Assembly (NCBI GenBank): GCA_027604705.1
Contig: JADHYV010000046.1
Coordinates: 1 to 64,000, forward strand
DNA: 64,000 nt
Reading direction: 5' to 3'
Source: Allomyces arbusculus
Taxonomy: Eukaryota; Blastocladiomycota; Blastocladiomycetes; Blastocladiales; Blastocladiaceae
How positions within the stretch are numbered: position 1 is the stretch's first letter; each line of letters opens with the position of its first letter. Both the position numbers and the translations under genes were made by a program. A model generated the notes under the pieces. That model was not told the origin of the DNA, ran no database searches, and saw only the letters and a program-made list of their open reading frames with translations. Shown piece after piece: positions 34,118 to 45,200 of this stretch.

Positions 34118-36409
34118 CTACGGCTCATCATCGTCGCTTGTCGAATACAAGTGCCGCGCCGGCTCGGCTTCCGTGAATCGCACACGGTTCACCGTCCGCT
34201 GACCACCGGTCGCGACTGACGAGGTCGTGGACGGCGGGGCGGGCGGATAGTACGCGACAGCACTCGCCGTTGCTTGTGGCGGCGGCAACGCAGCCCCGGA
34301 GAGCAACGGAGCCCGCGCAGACACATGCGGCGCGGCAGGCACTGTAGCGGCGGATGCGCAATCATTCCTTGCGCCACCTCCGCCGAGGAGCGGGACGGCC
34401 ACGTTTTTCGTTGCGGGAGCGCGTGGATGCGCCGGGGACGGTGACCGCGAGCGAGCCGGGGACGGCAGCATCGACGCTGCAGCCGCTGCCGCCGCGAGCC
34501 CCTGCGGAGGCGTGATATGCACGGCCGGGGGGTGCTGGTGCGCGCGCGTCGCGGGATGTGGTGCCGGTTGCGCGACGCGCAGTGCCGGAAAGGCCGCGGT
34601 CGCCGGTTCGGGCGCGACTGTTGGCGTGGTCACTTCGACGGCGGCAACTTCGGGCCTGTCGGGGATCGCGGTAAGGATTGGTGGCACGGCATTGCGTGGG
34701 CCCGGCGCGTAGACGGGCGCAGCATTCACGGCCACGGCCACGGGCGTCACGAGGTGCGCTGTCCCGCTTGGCTGGTACTGGACGAGGTCCGGCTGCGAGC
34801 TGTTGACGACGCCGAACCGCAAATTGCCGAGCGCGCCCATGGCCGGAGGCACGGCCGCCTGTGCAATGGGTGCTTGCGACGCGCTCGCGATGCTGATTTG
34901 CGACAGATTCGAAGTGAGCTGCTGCTGCAGGCTGAGCTGCGACGCGTTCGGGTGCAGGCCGATCGGCCGGTGCAAGCTGATTTGCGACACGTTGTACGCA
35001 GTCGGCTGCTGCACGAGACTGATGACCGACGACGACGCGTGCCCGCCGAGCTGCCGCTGCAGCGTATTCGGGTCGGCATTCGACGACGTCCGGCTGCTTG
35101 CGACCGATAAGGACGGGATTGGCAGCTTATTGTCACCCTGCGGCGTCAGGGTCCCCGAGCCCCACGCGGGATTTGGCTTGGCGCCGAGCAGCGGCGCGAC
35201 AGCAGCACCGTTCCCGTGTCGCCCCGTCGGCGTTGGTGGCACGTACGACGAAAAATCGATGCTCGGGAGCGCGGCGACAGGCCGACCAGGATTCGCGGGC
35301 CCGACACTCACGGTGTTCCCGCAACCCGCGCGGCCGTGATGCGCGCCTTGACGGAATGTGGTTGCCACCCCACCCTGCGGGCCGCGCCCACCGCTGCCGT
35401 GGTGACCAGCCGCGGCCCCGTCGGCGTACATTTGCTGGAGCGCGTACTGCTCCTCCTCCACGCGCATTTGCCGCTTAGTGGACATGAGCGCCGTGATGCG
35501 CTTGTCGACCATGTGGCACACGTACTCCTTCAAGTTGCCGCGAATGCGATAAAGAAGCGGAATGTACATGACCGCGGCGACAAGTGTCGAGAGCGCGTTG
35601 ATCACAAACATGGTGAAGACAAAGGCCATGGTCACGACCCCAAACTGCTTGGTGAGCTGCTGCACGCCCGAGAAATACGAGATGAACCGGTAAATGTCGA
35701 AAGTGGCCACGAACTGGGCCATTTGCCGGACCGAAGCCGTCGGGTTCAGTTCCTTAAACTTCCTGATGTCGTCGTCGGTGGGCGTGCCCATTTGCTTGAT
35801 CTGCCACCAGAGCAGTAGCGCCGTGACAGCGTGACGCGGCGTCTCGGCAAAGAGTAGCCGCTTCCACCCCTTGAGCTGGAAAAACACAAACTGTGCGATC
35901 TGGTCGGACGTCTTGTGGTGCATACGAATCTCTTGGAAAAAGCACCAGTGCGCAAACGACCGCAGGGAATAGTACCGGTAGGCAATCACGTCCGTAAACG
36001 CAAACGAAATGTCGTGCGACTGGATGATACGGCGCGACTTGCGCATGTCGTTGGCGAGTAGCAAGAACGACACAATGATCGACCCGACGTAGACCCACCG
36101 CAAATTGTCGGCCAAGTTGTGGTAGGTTGACGGCGACACGCCGAGCTCCTTAGCCAAATTGGCGTTCTTCACGATTTCGTCGGGCGACTTGGTCGACCAT
36201 TGGTTGAAGAGAATGATGAGCATGGCCGTCGACACGTCGGCTAGGTAGACAATAAATGAACGGAACACGTCGAGAAAGAGGAACGTGTACCCCATGTACG
36301 ACCAGCAGTCGTTCATTTGGTACTCTTCCACGTCGACAAAATCCCACTTGTGGTCGAGCACCTCCTCGCGCTTCCAGTTGGACTTTTTTGCAAACTTGAG
36401 GCAACTCAT
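34118..36409 (-). CDS. Kch1-like low-affinity K+ transporter with long disordered tail
   Basis: Intronless, 763 residues. The start is the ATG at 36409 (MSCLKFAKKSNWKREEVLDH), chosen because the upstream part of the frame is Arg-rich and unlike protein. The N-terminal 350 residues match fungal Kch1/Prm6: helices near WSYMGYTFLFLDVFRSFIVY, WVYVGSIIVSFLLLAND, the hallmark FFQLKGWKRLLFAETPRHAV, FGVVTMAFVFTMFVINALST and a final LREYIC-like stretch LKEYVCHMVDKRI. In yeast these proteins admit K+ during pheromone response and trigger Ca2+ influx. The remaining 410 residues are low-complexity Ser/Pro/Ala/Gln with repeated motifs such as NxSQ(I/L)S(L/I) (around 35000-34890: NVSQISLH, NASQLSLQ, NLSQISIA). 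These look like a disordered regulatory tail, longer than in yeast. Confidence 0.82.
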   Translation of the reverse strand: MSCLKFAKKSNWKREEVLDHKWDFVDVEEYQMNDCWSYMGYTFLFLDVFRSFIVYLADVSTAMLIILFNQWSTKSPDEIVKNANLAKELGVSPSTYHNLADNLRWVYVGSIIVSFLLLANDMRKSRRIIQSHDISFAFTDVIAYRYYSLRSFAHWCFFQEIRMHHKTSDQIAQFVFFQLKGWKRLLFAETPRHAVTALLLWWQIKQMGTPTDDDIRKFKELNPTASVRQMAQFVATFDIYRFISYFSGVQQLTKQFGVVTMAFVFTMFVINALSTLVAAVMYIPLLYRIRGNLKEYVCHMVDKRITALMSTKRQMRVEEEQYALQQMYADGAAAGHHGSGGRGPQGGVATTFRQGAHHGRAGCGNTVSVGPANPGRPVAALPSIDFSSYVPPTPTGRHGNGAAVAPLLGAKPNPAWGSGTLTPQGDNKLPIPSLSVASSRTSSNADPNTLQRQLGGHASSSVISLVQQPTAYNVSQISLHRPIGLHPNASQLSLQQQLTSNLSQISIASASQAPIAQAAVPPAMGALGNLRFGVVNSSQPDLVQYQPSGTAHLVTPVAVAVNAAPVYAPGPRNAVPPILTAIPDRPEVAAVEVTTPTVAPEPATAAFPALRVAQPAPHPATRAHQHPPAVHITPPQGLAAAAAAASMLPSPARSRSPSPAHPRAPATKNVAVPLLGGGGARNDCASAATVPAAPHVSARAPLLSGAALPPPQATASAVAYYPPAPPSTTSSVATGGQRTVNRVRFTEAEPARHLYSTSDDDEP

Positions 36410-37989
36410 GGTGGTGGGCAATGTCGCGGCCGCGATGACAGTGCAATCGATGCAAAAATGACAGCGTGGGCGTCTGGCGCGGCCACGGGGCCGAATCAAA
36501 AAATAGTCGGCAAGCAGGCCACGGGCTGCACGATCGCAACGAGCGGGCACGTCGAAAGATCGATGATGCGGTCGCAGACGCCACCACAAAGTGAATGTCG
36601 GTCAGGGTCCCGGTAATGGTGTCGTGCTGCGTCGTTGCGGCAGGCGGCAGTAAAGTGAGTCGTGCGCGTGGCCGTTGTGCAAAGAATCGCAGTTGTGGCC
36701 AATGGGATCGTCTGCACCGAGGTGATGGTGGAATGGTTCTGCAGCAGTTGGACTGCAATGGGGCCGAGCAATCATGGATTGGCGACGGCACGCCAAGGAG
36801 CGGGACCGTGCTCGTGGGCTACGCTGGTGCCGCCAGACCAGGAAGCCGAAGCGATGATGAATTGATCATGGCCAGGTACGTTGGCGCGCGTCGAATGGCG
36901 AAGCGTGACAGCAACCCAAGCACGGAGAGAAGAACGAGACCTACGTCAGCCAAGACCCAACGGACCCATGCTTGTCCGCCCAACTTTCGCTTTGTCGGTG
37001 ACATGGGATGGCATGGCGTACCGAGAGCACAATGATCAAACGTTGGCAGCTCTTTGGCCGCCCGCGGCCACGTTGTTCGTCAGACTGGTCGTCGCCGCCC
37101 AACACTTGTCGCTGGCTCGTCAGACGTGTGCCCAGGCGTCGCGGCGTGCCAATAATAATGGTCGGGACCAGCGCGAGCAGGATTCGAGCGATGTGCCGCA
37201 CGTGCTGGCGGTGATGGCTGCGGGAAGGGGCTGCGGAATCCTTGCGATGGAGAATGACTGCGGTAAAGGCGTTGCAGTTCGTTAGTCGTGAAACTGGTTC
37301 GTGCGTCCAGTTGAGTACGCTGGTGGCCCGTTGGTTGCAGCAGGTGGAGGTTGGCCAAAGGGCGGATCCCAGTCGAAATTTGCTGGTGTACAAGCTGGCC
37401 GTGGTGGTCGAGTTGGGTTGAGGGTCCAAGCATGACCGGCGAGCGGCCCCTGCGGCAGGTCGCCTTCTGTGTGCGGAAACTGCGGAGCGGTTGGTCGGCG
37501 GAGTCGCGGCAACTTTATGATCGCGGCTCAGCAGTGCGAGACAGCGTGATCTGCACGCGATAACTGCGACGCGTCTCCCAGCTCAGCGGCTCCCACGACG
37601 ATGAACGGCGGCCTCCTGTGAACGGCCGGCCGCTGCAGGCCAACATGAGCAAGCCCGCGTCGCCTTTCATGGGGTTAGCGCAAGACCAGGTGAGGTGGGA
37701 ACGTGCTTTGCAAGCGAGGAGGCACGGGCAAAGCACGTTCCCACCTACTTGCTCTGCAAACGCGATCGAGTGTACGGGAAAGACCCTTCTCGACGGCGCT
37801 CAAGATCATCCTCGCTCCCTGCACCGACCCACGTCGCCCTCGCCTTGTCCCGCTTTCTCCTCCTTGAGCCCTCCACTCTCGCGAGCTGTCTGGCAACGGA
37901 CCCCTCCGCAACCCCCTCAACCCCCACCTCAACCCCCACCTCAGTCGCCCCCGATCACACCCGAGTACCAATCACCGACGACCTGCACC
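36410..37989. other. 1.6 kb divergent intergenic region with possible small membrane ORFs
   Basis: Between the Kch1-like start (-) and the membrane-protein start (+). Minus-strand frames at 36819-37004 (containing WVRWVLADVGLVLLSVLGLL) and about 37080-37430 contain hydrophobic stretches and could be exons of a small membrane protein, but I find no ATG-led, spliceable whole. It contains the perfect hairpin at 37693-37746. Confidence 0.35.
37693..37746. repeat. perfect 19-bp inverted repeat (hairpin)
   Basis: Arms at 37693-37711 and 37728-37746 are exact reverse complements (AGGTGGGAACGTGCTTTGC and its complement) around a 16-nt loop. It lies about 245 nt before the ATG at 37990, probably in the leader or promoter of the membrane-protein gene. 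Confidence 0.9.
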
Positions 37990-39369
37990 ATGGCGCTCGA
38001 CGAGTTTGTCGACGGCATCACATTCTGCCTCATTTCGATCCTGACGGTCTTCCGTGAGCACTTCAAGCTGTGGTCACGGTACCCGATCACGTCGTGGGTC
38101 TGTTTTGTCGGCATCTGCCTCAATTCGCTTTATCAAGAGGTCGTCGGGCCGCTCACTGCGCCCGACACGTCGGAGAAGGCCATCTATGCCGCCAACATTT
38201 TGCAGCTCCTCGGCACCTACACGGTGGTCACGACTGCGTATGCAGCTGTGCTCGCGTTCTCATTTGAGCGGCTCTTCAACGTGGTTCCGTGGGCTCGGAC
38301 GCTTGGGCACAAATGGCCAGCACTGCGCAAGTTCTTCCCGCGCGTCGCGGCCGGGCTCATGCTCACGACGCTCTACGCGATGCTCATTGTGCTCGATCTC
38401 GACGCGTTTGGCAACAACCGTCACTACATCAAGTCGCCGGTTCTGCGCGTCTGGCTGCTCACGCGGCTGCCGTTTGAAGTGCTGACCGACGCTCTCATGC
38501 TGACGTCCGACGCGACTATCATGACGGTTGTGCTCGACAATGTCCGTCGCATGGAGGCCGCCTCGGGCATGAAACCGCAGGGCACCATCAAGGTTCTGCC
38601 CATCAAGCCCGTCTCGCACCACGCGCCGGCGCCCGGGTCTTCGCCGGCGCCCGGGTCTTCGCCGGCGCCAGGGTCGACGACGCCCTCGCCCGTTCCGCCC
38701 GCTGGTGCCAACGGTACCGGCGCGAGACACGGCACGACCGTCGTGAGCCACGATTCGCTGCACGGCGGCACGCTCGACCACAGCCCGACGCCCAAGCCCG
38801 TGGGCAGTAGTGGCGCGCGCGGCAGCTCAACGATCCCGCTCAACCAAACGCCCGGTCCGTCGACAGCCGCGGCGACGCGTCGTCCGAGCTCTGGCGGCGT
38901 GCACTCGGCGACCACCGGGGCTTCGATGGTCTTCGAGTCGACCAAACTGTTTGTGCTCATCCTGTCGGCACTGTGCACGGTCGCCAACATTGCCGTGCGC
39001 ATTGCCTGGACGTTCGACCTGGTCCCACTCAAGGTGGCCACGGCATTTTCGCGGCTCTCGCTGATTGTCATTTTTGGCAACTTGCTGTACGTCGGTGTGC
39101 GCCGGCCCGACGCGCCGAACACCACGTCGGGCGGGACCATGTCCGGATCGGCGGCGCGCGCGTCGATGGGTGCGGGTAACGCGCTCGCTGGGTCGGCGCC
39201 CGTGCTCAATTCGCGCGATAATGCTGCACATCACAGCCACCCGACGGCACTTGACGAGAAGCCTGTGTCGGGCAGCCGCCGCCACTCGGTGGATAAGCTG
39301 TCGACAGGCGAGAATTACCGGCCCAAGGTCACGGTGGCGATTCGTGGCACCTCGGCGCTGACCGACTGA
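37990..39369 (+). CDS. multipass membrane protein, unknown family
   Basis: Intronless, 459 residues from the ATG at 37990 (CACCATGG context); the frame is open upstream to 37618, but that part is low-complexity. Helices: FCLISILTVF, WVCFVGICLNSLYQEVVG, ILQLLGTYTVVTTAYAAVLA, VAAGLMLTTLYAMLIVLDL, LLTRLPFEVLTDALMLTSDA, then a disordered loop of about 150 residues with the triple repeat APGSSPAPGSSPAPGS, and two more (LFVLILSALCTVANIAVRIA; FSRLSLIVIFGNLLYVGV). About seven segments with a broken-up order suggest a receptor-like or transporter-like protein, but I do not recognise a family. Helix 7 ends in an Arg-rich cytosolic tail. Confidence 0.75.
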   Translation: MALDEFVDGITFCLISILTVFREHFKLWSRYPITSWVCFVGICLNSLYQEVVGPLTAPDTSEKAIYAANILQLLGTYTVVTTAYAAVLAFSFERLFNVVPWARTLGHKWPALRKFFPRVAAGLMLTTLYAMLIVLDLDAFGNNRHYIKSPVLRVWLLTRLPFEVLTDALMLTSDATIMTVVLDNVRRMEAASGMKPQGTIKVLPIKPVSHHAPAPGSSPAPGSSPAPGSTTPSPVPPAGANGTGARHGTTVVSHDSLHGGTLDHSPTPKPVGSSGARGSSTIPLNQTPGPSTAAATRRPSSGGVHSATTGASMVFESTKLFVLILSALCTVANIAVRIAWTFDLVPLKVATAFSRLSLIVIFGNLLYVGVRRPDAPNTTSGGTMSGSAARASMGAGNALAGSAPVLNSRDNAAHHSHPTALDEKPVSGSRRHSVDKLSTGENYRPKVTVAIRGTSALTD

Positions 39370-39659
39370 GGACCGACCGATTAACTGGCAATTGGCGGAC
39401 GCGCGTGCGCCCGAGGTGTGTAGTCCCCATAGTGACGCAGTGAATACGAATTCCCATTTCCTACGTTGCCATGTCCTTTGAGCTCGTTCCTCCAGTCCAC
39501 TAAACCACTACGAGAATTCATGTCGGCACCCGGCTCGTCGCCTCGCTCAACCCACTGGTCCGCCCACGGCCAACATCCGTCAAGGCGTGGTCCACCGTGA
39601 AGCCATCCACCGTTGCCGGTCTTGGTCGCTAGACATGGGCCACGGTCGCGCGGCGTCGT

Positions 39660-41431
39660 ATCGTCGATTGCGCGGGCTCGGCGTCAATCTGCGTCACAGA
39701 AGCAGTGAAGGTCGTGGTGATCGCGTGCACCCACCGCCAAGCCTCCGCAGCGTCGCGGCACTGAACGGCCGACTTTCGCGGCCTGGATGACGCCGCGTCC
39801 GTGACGAGCAGGAAACGGTCCTTGTCCGCGGGTGGGCTTTATTGGCTGGGCCCTGGCGGTGCTGGCTGCACAACGTGGGCTTCGACACTCTGCCGTAGTG
39901 CAAAGTTGTGCGGATGCGTGGTCTACGTCGCGTGGAGACACAGGTCAGGTCGTGATCCGAGCGGGATAGAAATTCAAATCAAAGCGGTTCGTACCCACGG
40001 ATCGCGATCGAGAATGAGCAGAGTATTCAGCGGCGGAATCAGGACGAGGGTGACGGCTTCCCACGGCGTCCACCACCACGCGTGCGCCGCGCAAGCCAAG
40101 GTGCGTGCCGACAAGCATGGGGAGCCGGCACGCGATCGAGTGCCGAATCGTCGCTTCGCTTCCGTGCCATTCGGTGACGACAGTCCGGACAGCGGCGGCC
40201 ATGTTCTCGTCCGAGACGTCGGGTATATTGCCACCCGTCATATTTCCGTCAAGAGCATAGCCGCCTGACAGCTGGTTGCGCGTTTCGATCTCGACATCTT
40301 CGAGCTTTTCGTTCACGAGCTTGGTCAGGGCACCGACCGCGTCCACCCCGGGACCGCATCTCCCCGAATTGGTCGTCGTAGCGATGGTCGTGTGCACGCC
40401 GCCAGATCGTCGTGACCATGGCACCGATCTGAGAAGAAACCGGCTTGTGGTGCCCACAGCAAGACCGAGCAGGTGCAGCGAGACGGCTATGGAGCCGACG
40501 AGTAGACTGAACAGAGCAACAATCCCGCAGTCAAACACGACCACAAACAGGTCAGAGGCCGTGGCTTGAATGGCAGCGACGAAAATGGTCGGGAGCGTGA
40601 CGCTCACGGCGGCAATCATGGTCACTGTCGACTCGTTGTTGAGCATGGCGAGCGACCGGATCCGTTACGCGAGGTACAGGCAGGTGCCAGAGAGCACCCA
40701 GTGGTAGAGCAGCGCGAGGCCCGTGAGCGCGACCTGCACGGTCGTCACCGTTCCGAGGTCCATCAGTGACCCGCACCGATACGTGAATTTTGTCGCACTA
40801 GCCGATTGCTGCACGGGCTGCGGCAACGTGGCCGAAATCCAAACCAAGATGAGAAGCGCGTCGAGTGTGAGTATCAGAGCGCCGGAGTAGCGCGAGGTGT
40901 CTGTTGCTCACGTTGAGCCGAATCAGGCGCCCAGTAACGACGAGCGAGAGTTGCAGGTTCGAGAATATGTAGAAGACGCCACGTCTTGGCAAGGAGCGCG
41001 ACGAGCACGGTGCCGAGTCCCAGTGCCGACACCGCCGTCTTGGCCGTGCAAACGAGTGCGCTCGCTGCATTGGCGAACACGAGATCCAGGGTTGTGCCAA
41101 TCCCGCTAACAAGCGCCCCAAGATTGAAGGCCGCGACCAAGGCCGGCGACTGGATGCGGATCAACGGGTCGCTGCGGAACCACACCGGGCTGGCGAGTGA
41201 GATGCAGTTCGTGAGGACGAGCGTATCCAGCAGTGGGATCGAAGAGGTAAACCACATTGTCTTGGCCGGAGTCAACTGCAACGTCTTGACTTGAAAAAAA
41301 AAAAAAAAAAAAAANNNNNNNNNNTGAACCAACCGGGGGGGGCTTGTGATTTTTTTTTGTTTTGGATGTGGTTTTTCAGCTGTGGTTTGTCTTTGTTAAA
41401 CAAATTTTTTGTGGGGGGTGTAAATTGCTAA

Positions 41432-41462
<31 letters not shown>

Positions 41463-42010
41463 AAACAGTATTAGAATATGGTGGTCAGCGTGGTTAAATG
41501 CAAACCATCGAAATCTTCGCACCATAATCGCCTGGCGGCGCCGGAATCCACGACTCCAGATGCGCTCGTTCTCGTGCGCCCATGCGCATGCAGTCGCGGC
41601 CGGCTCGCCAGAGTCAGGATCCGAAAGCATGTCCACAATGTCCGTATCACGGACGACAAAACTGAGCAGGAGCGAGTGCACGGGCGGGACATGCTGCTTG
41701 ATGGATGCCGTGGCCTGGTTAAGCTCCTGGTGCTCATGGCCATGGATGCGAGCGCAGATGACCATACCCAACTCGACCACCCAGACGTTTCCATGACGAT
41801 GCCATGATATTTGCGCCGAATAATTGTCGCAGACTCTGGGACGGCCCAGCCATACTTGGCCGTCACGGCCGCGTCGAGGCACGACTGCACAGCTCGAATG
41901 GCTTGTGCTGTTGTGCACGAAACGATCCTCGCGCAGATGCCAATTGTGACCGCAGCGATAAGCGCAATGTGGGCAGAGACTGTTCGACGTGATCGTCTCA
42001 GGCGCTAAAC
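39660..42010 (-). pseudogene. decayed class C GPCR / OpuAC-like receptor, copy B
   Basis: Homologous to copies A and C but broken. The N-terminal part is there (AVQSCLDAAVTAKYGWAVPE, about 41910-41840). Most of the binding domain is missing: the sequence goes almost at once to IKQHVPPVHSLLLSFVVRDT (about 41700). The seven-helix part follows from about 41270 to 40480. Compared with copies A and C it has lost 2 nt near 40980 (after LLAKTWR), gained 1 nt near 40890, and has a stop codon at about 40666 where the others have the His of the AHRIRSL motif. The PH-like end is still readable at about 39690-39750 (VQCRDAAEAWRWVHAI). A sequencing gap and odd AT-rich insert (41297-41465) interrupt it, so part of the damage could be assembly error, but the frameshifts and stop lie outside the gap. 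Confidence 0.8.
41297..41465. other. sequencing gap and AT/homopolymer-rich insert
   Basis: A run of 20 A leads into 10 N (41315-41324). About 140 bp of T-rich and G-run sequence unlike the rest of the window follows, closing with another long A run (to about 41465). It separates two parts of receptor copy B and looks like a poorly resolved scaffold join. Confidence 0.85.
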
Positions 42011-42288
42011 GCGACTCGACGAACTTGTCTTCTTGCTGATCATCATTGACAACGCGTTGATGCAGCTGGCATTAGTTGTTTGTTGCTGCTCATGATCCTT
42101 GGCAAACGTTCAAAGTGATTGCCGCAAGTCGCCGCTGGCAACATGGCAACCATGACGATAGCGACATCTCATGTGAGCTGTCTCGCCAATCTATTCTGGT
42201 GCCAATCAACTACGTAGCGCGATGCGATGCCACAAATTCCCATCATCTGAGCTCTTCTCCAACATTCCGCCCACCCCTCACGCAGAAA

Positions 42289-45200
42289 TCAAGCCCACGT
42301 CTGGCTCCTCGAACTGCCCCGCAGCACATCGGTGTGCTCCACTCGGCTGACCCGTTCACTACCGACCTCAGTCGAAGCGTGCAACGCCGTGAGTAAAATA
42401 CGCGGTCCGCCCGTCGCGGCAGCCGGCGCACGGCGCCTTGTCGCTGGCCCACGTGCCCTCTCCACCCCAAATTGCGGCGATCCGGACGGGTCAAAGGTCG
42501 AAGTGATAGCGTGCACCCACCGCCGCACCTCTGCAGCGTCGCGGCATTGAATGACCGACGTATGCGACTTGAGTGACGTTGGGTCAGCAATGAGAAGGAA
42601 GCGACTCTGATCCGACAGTGAACCGCGTTGGCCGGGCAATGGTGGTGCCGAAAATACAGCGCGGGCGTCGGCGACCCGTCGCAGCACGAGGTTCTGCGTG
42701 TGCGTGCTCTATTCCGAGTTGAGAGTCGGGTCAGGCCGTGATTCACACGAGAAAATGCATGCAATGTGATCCGTACCCACGGATCACGATCGAGGATCAA
42801 GAGCGTCTGCAAAGTTGGAATCAGCACAAGCGTCACGGTCTGCCACGGCGTCCACCACCACGCATCAGCGTCACGCCGGCCCATGTGCGAGCAGACGAGA
42901 ACTGGGAGACGGCACGCAATCGATTCCCGGGCGATTTTGCCAGTTCCGTTCCACGCGGTCGCAACGGCCTGGACGGCGACGGCCATTTTCTCGTCAGAGG
43001 CACCAGCGACGGCGGCCAAAAAGGCGTGGTTGCCAGCCTTGCTGCTGGGTTCGTCGCGCGTATCGAGCCCCACGTCTTCAAGACTCTCGTTGACGAGCTT
43101 GGTGATGGCGCCGATCGCATCACCGCTGCGCCTGCTGTTCCCAGCATCTGGGCTCTTCGTCGAGACTCTCCGGCCGCGCACCTGGGCCGCACGCGCCCTC
43201 GACCCAAACAGCAGCCTGCCACCGCTGTCCACAGCGAGAATGAGCGGGCGTAGCGACATGACGACGGATGTGACGAGAAGGCTGAGCAGTGCAACAATCG
43301 CGTTGGCAAACACGAGCACGAACGGGTCGGTGACGGTAACTTGATTTGCCGCAACGAGAAGGGTGGATAGCGTGACGCTTGCCATGGCGAACATGGTCAC
43401 AGTCGATTCGTTGTTGACCATGGCGAGCGATCGGATTCGGTGCGCGAGAAAGAGACCGACGCCAGCGAGCATCCAGTGGTAGAGCATGGGGAGAGCCATG
43501 AACGTGATTTGCGCAGTCGTAGCTGGGCCCTGGTCCATCAACGACCCGCACCGGTACGTGAACTCCGTCCTGCCAGTGAACTTCTGAACGGGGCGTGGCA
43601 ACACGACCGAGATCCAGAGCGAGATAAGGAGCGCATCGAGGCCGAGGATCAGAGCACTGAGCAGCGCGAGGTGCTTGGTGGTCACGTTGAGTCGGAACAG
43701 CCGTCCAGCAATCACCAGCGACAGCCGCAAGTTCGAGAAAATGTAGAATACGCGCCAGGTTTTGGCGAGAAGCGCCGCGAGAACGATGCCGAGCCCCAAA
43801 GTCGATACGGTCATCTTGGCCACACAGACAACTGAGGTCAGTGCATTTGCGAGCATGAGTTCCAGCACGCTGCCAACACCGCTTGTCAACGTTCCAAAAT
43901 TGATAGCCGCAACCAAGACCGGCGATTGCAAACGGACGAGCGGATCGTCGCGGAAGCGCGCCAGGCCAATCAGCGAGAGCAGATTAACGACGACGAGCAG
44001 AGCAAACAGAGCGAGCGTAATCGCAAACGGCGAGATTTTCGCCGAAATCGGCTGCAATACCTTGACTAGAAACGGAAGCGAGTTACGTGAGGATGTGCGC
44101 TCGCTTTGGCATATGCGCACAAGAGACAAAACATGCGCACCGTAATCACTTGGCGGCAATGAAATCCACGGCCCCCAGATGTGCTCGTTTGCGCGCAGCC
44201 ACGCACATGCCGTCGCGGCCGTATCAGTGGGGTCCGAGAGCGCTGAGAGCATCGCGGCAATGTCCGTGTCGCGGACGATAAAGTTGAGTAGGAGCGAATG
44301 CACGGGTGAGACACGCTGCTTGATGGATGCTGTGGCAAACTTTTGGAGCACGTCGGTCTCCCAGTCACACCGCCATGACGTCGTATTCGACGGCGAGATC
44401 GACTGGTTGAAAGCGGTCATGCACGCGAACGTTGCTGGTGGGAAATGAACGGCCTGGAGCGAGTACCGACTCGGCAACGTTTCGGGAGCCCAGTAGAAAA
44501 ACAGACACGTTGAATTGCTCGACTGCCGCTCGATACACGCCGTGACGGTCGGTATAAACGCAGAGCCGAGGTAGACGACTACGAGCGGCAGATTGAAGTC
44601 GAGGATGCGCTGCTCGTCCATGCCTGGGCTATAGTCGGGCATGACGTGCCAGAACTCGCGACACGTCGTGTATGCGGCACCCTGGCACTGCGGCGGGACG
44701 TACTCACCGTTCTGGCAATACCACGAGCTGCACAAGTACGACCCATCCGGTCTGCGCTGCGGCGGCGTCGTGCCGGCGCGGGGCAAGAGCTGTAGCAGGT
44801 TTGGGTCGCGCATCGACCCCCACGACGAGAAAATAATGCTCGGGTACAAGTCGGCAATGTAGGACGGGAAATACCACGAGATGCGGCCCACGTAGCCGAG
44901 AGCACCGTACATGGCAATAAGCTGCCGCTGGATGACGAGCTACAGTTCTTGAGTCGGTCAGATGATAGAACCTGCCCGCAAATAAGCCGGCACAAAAGCA
45001 ACAATAGGCACCTCGCGGATCACGTTCTCCTTGTCGTTTGGCCAAATTTCAAGAGACACGTCGGAAGCGCCGCTGGCAAGACGAGAAAGCGTCACAAACT
45101 GCCCGGGGTACTCGACGAGCGTCACGTCAATGGCGAGGACCTGCTGAACGAGAAACGCGAGCAAGTAGGTGGAGAGGTTCGAGCTGGAGGATAACAAACA

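Noticed and set aside
34517-35818. Several long plus-strand frames
   Set aside because: Antisense to the Kch1-like gene tail and membrane part.
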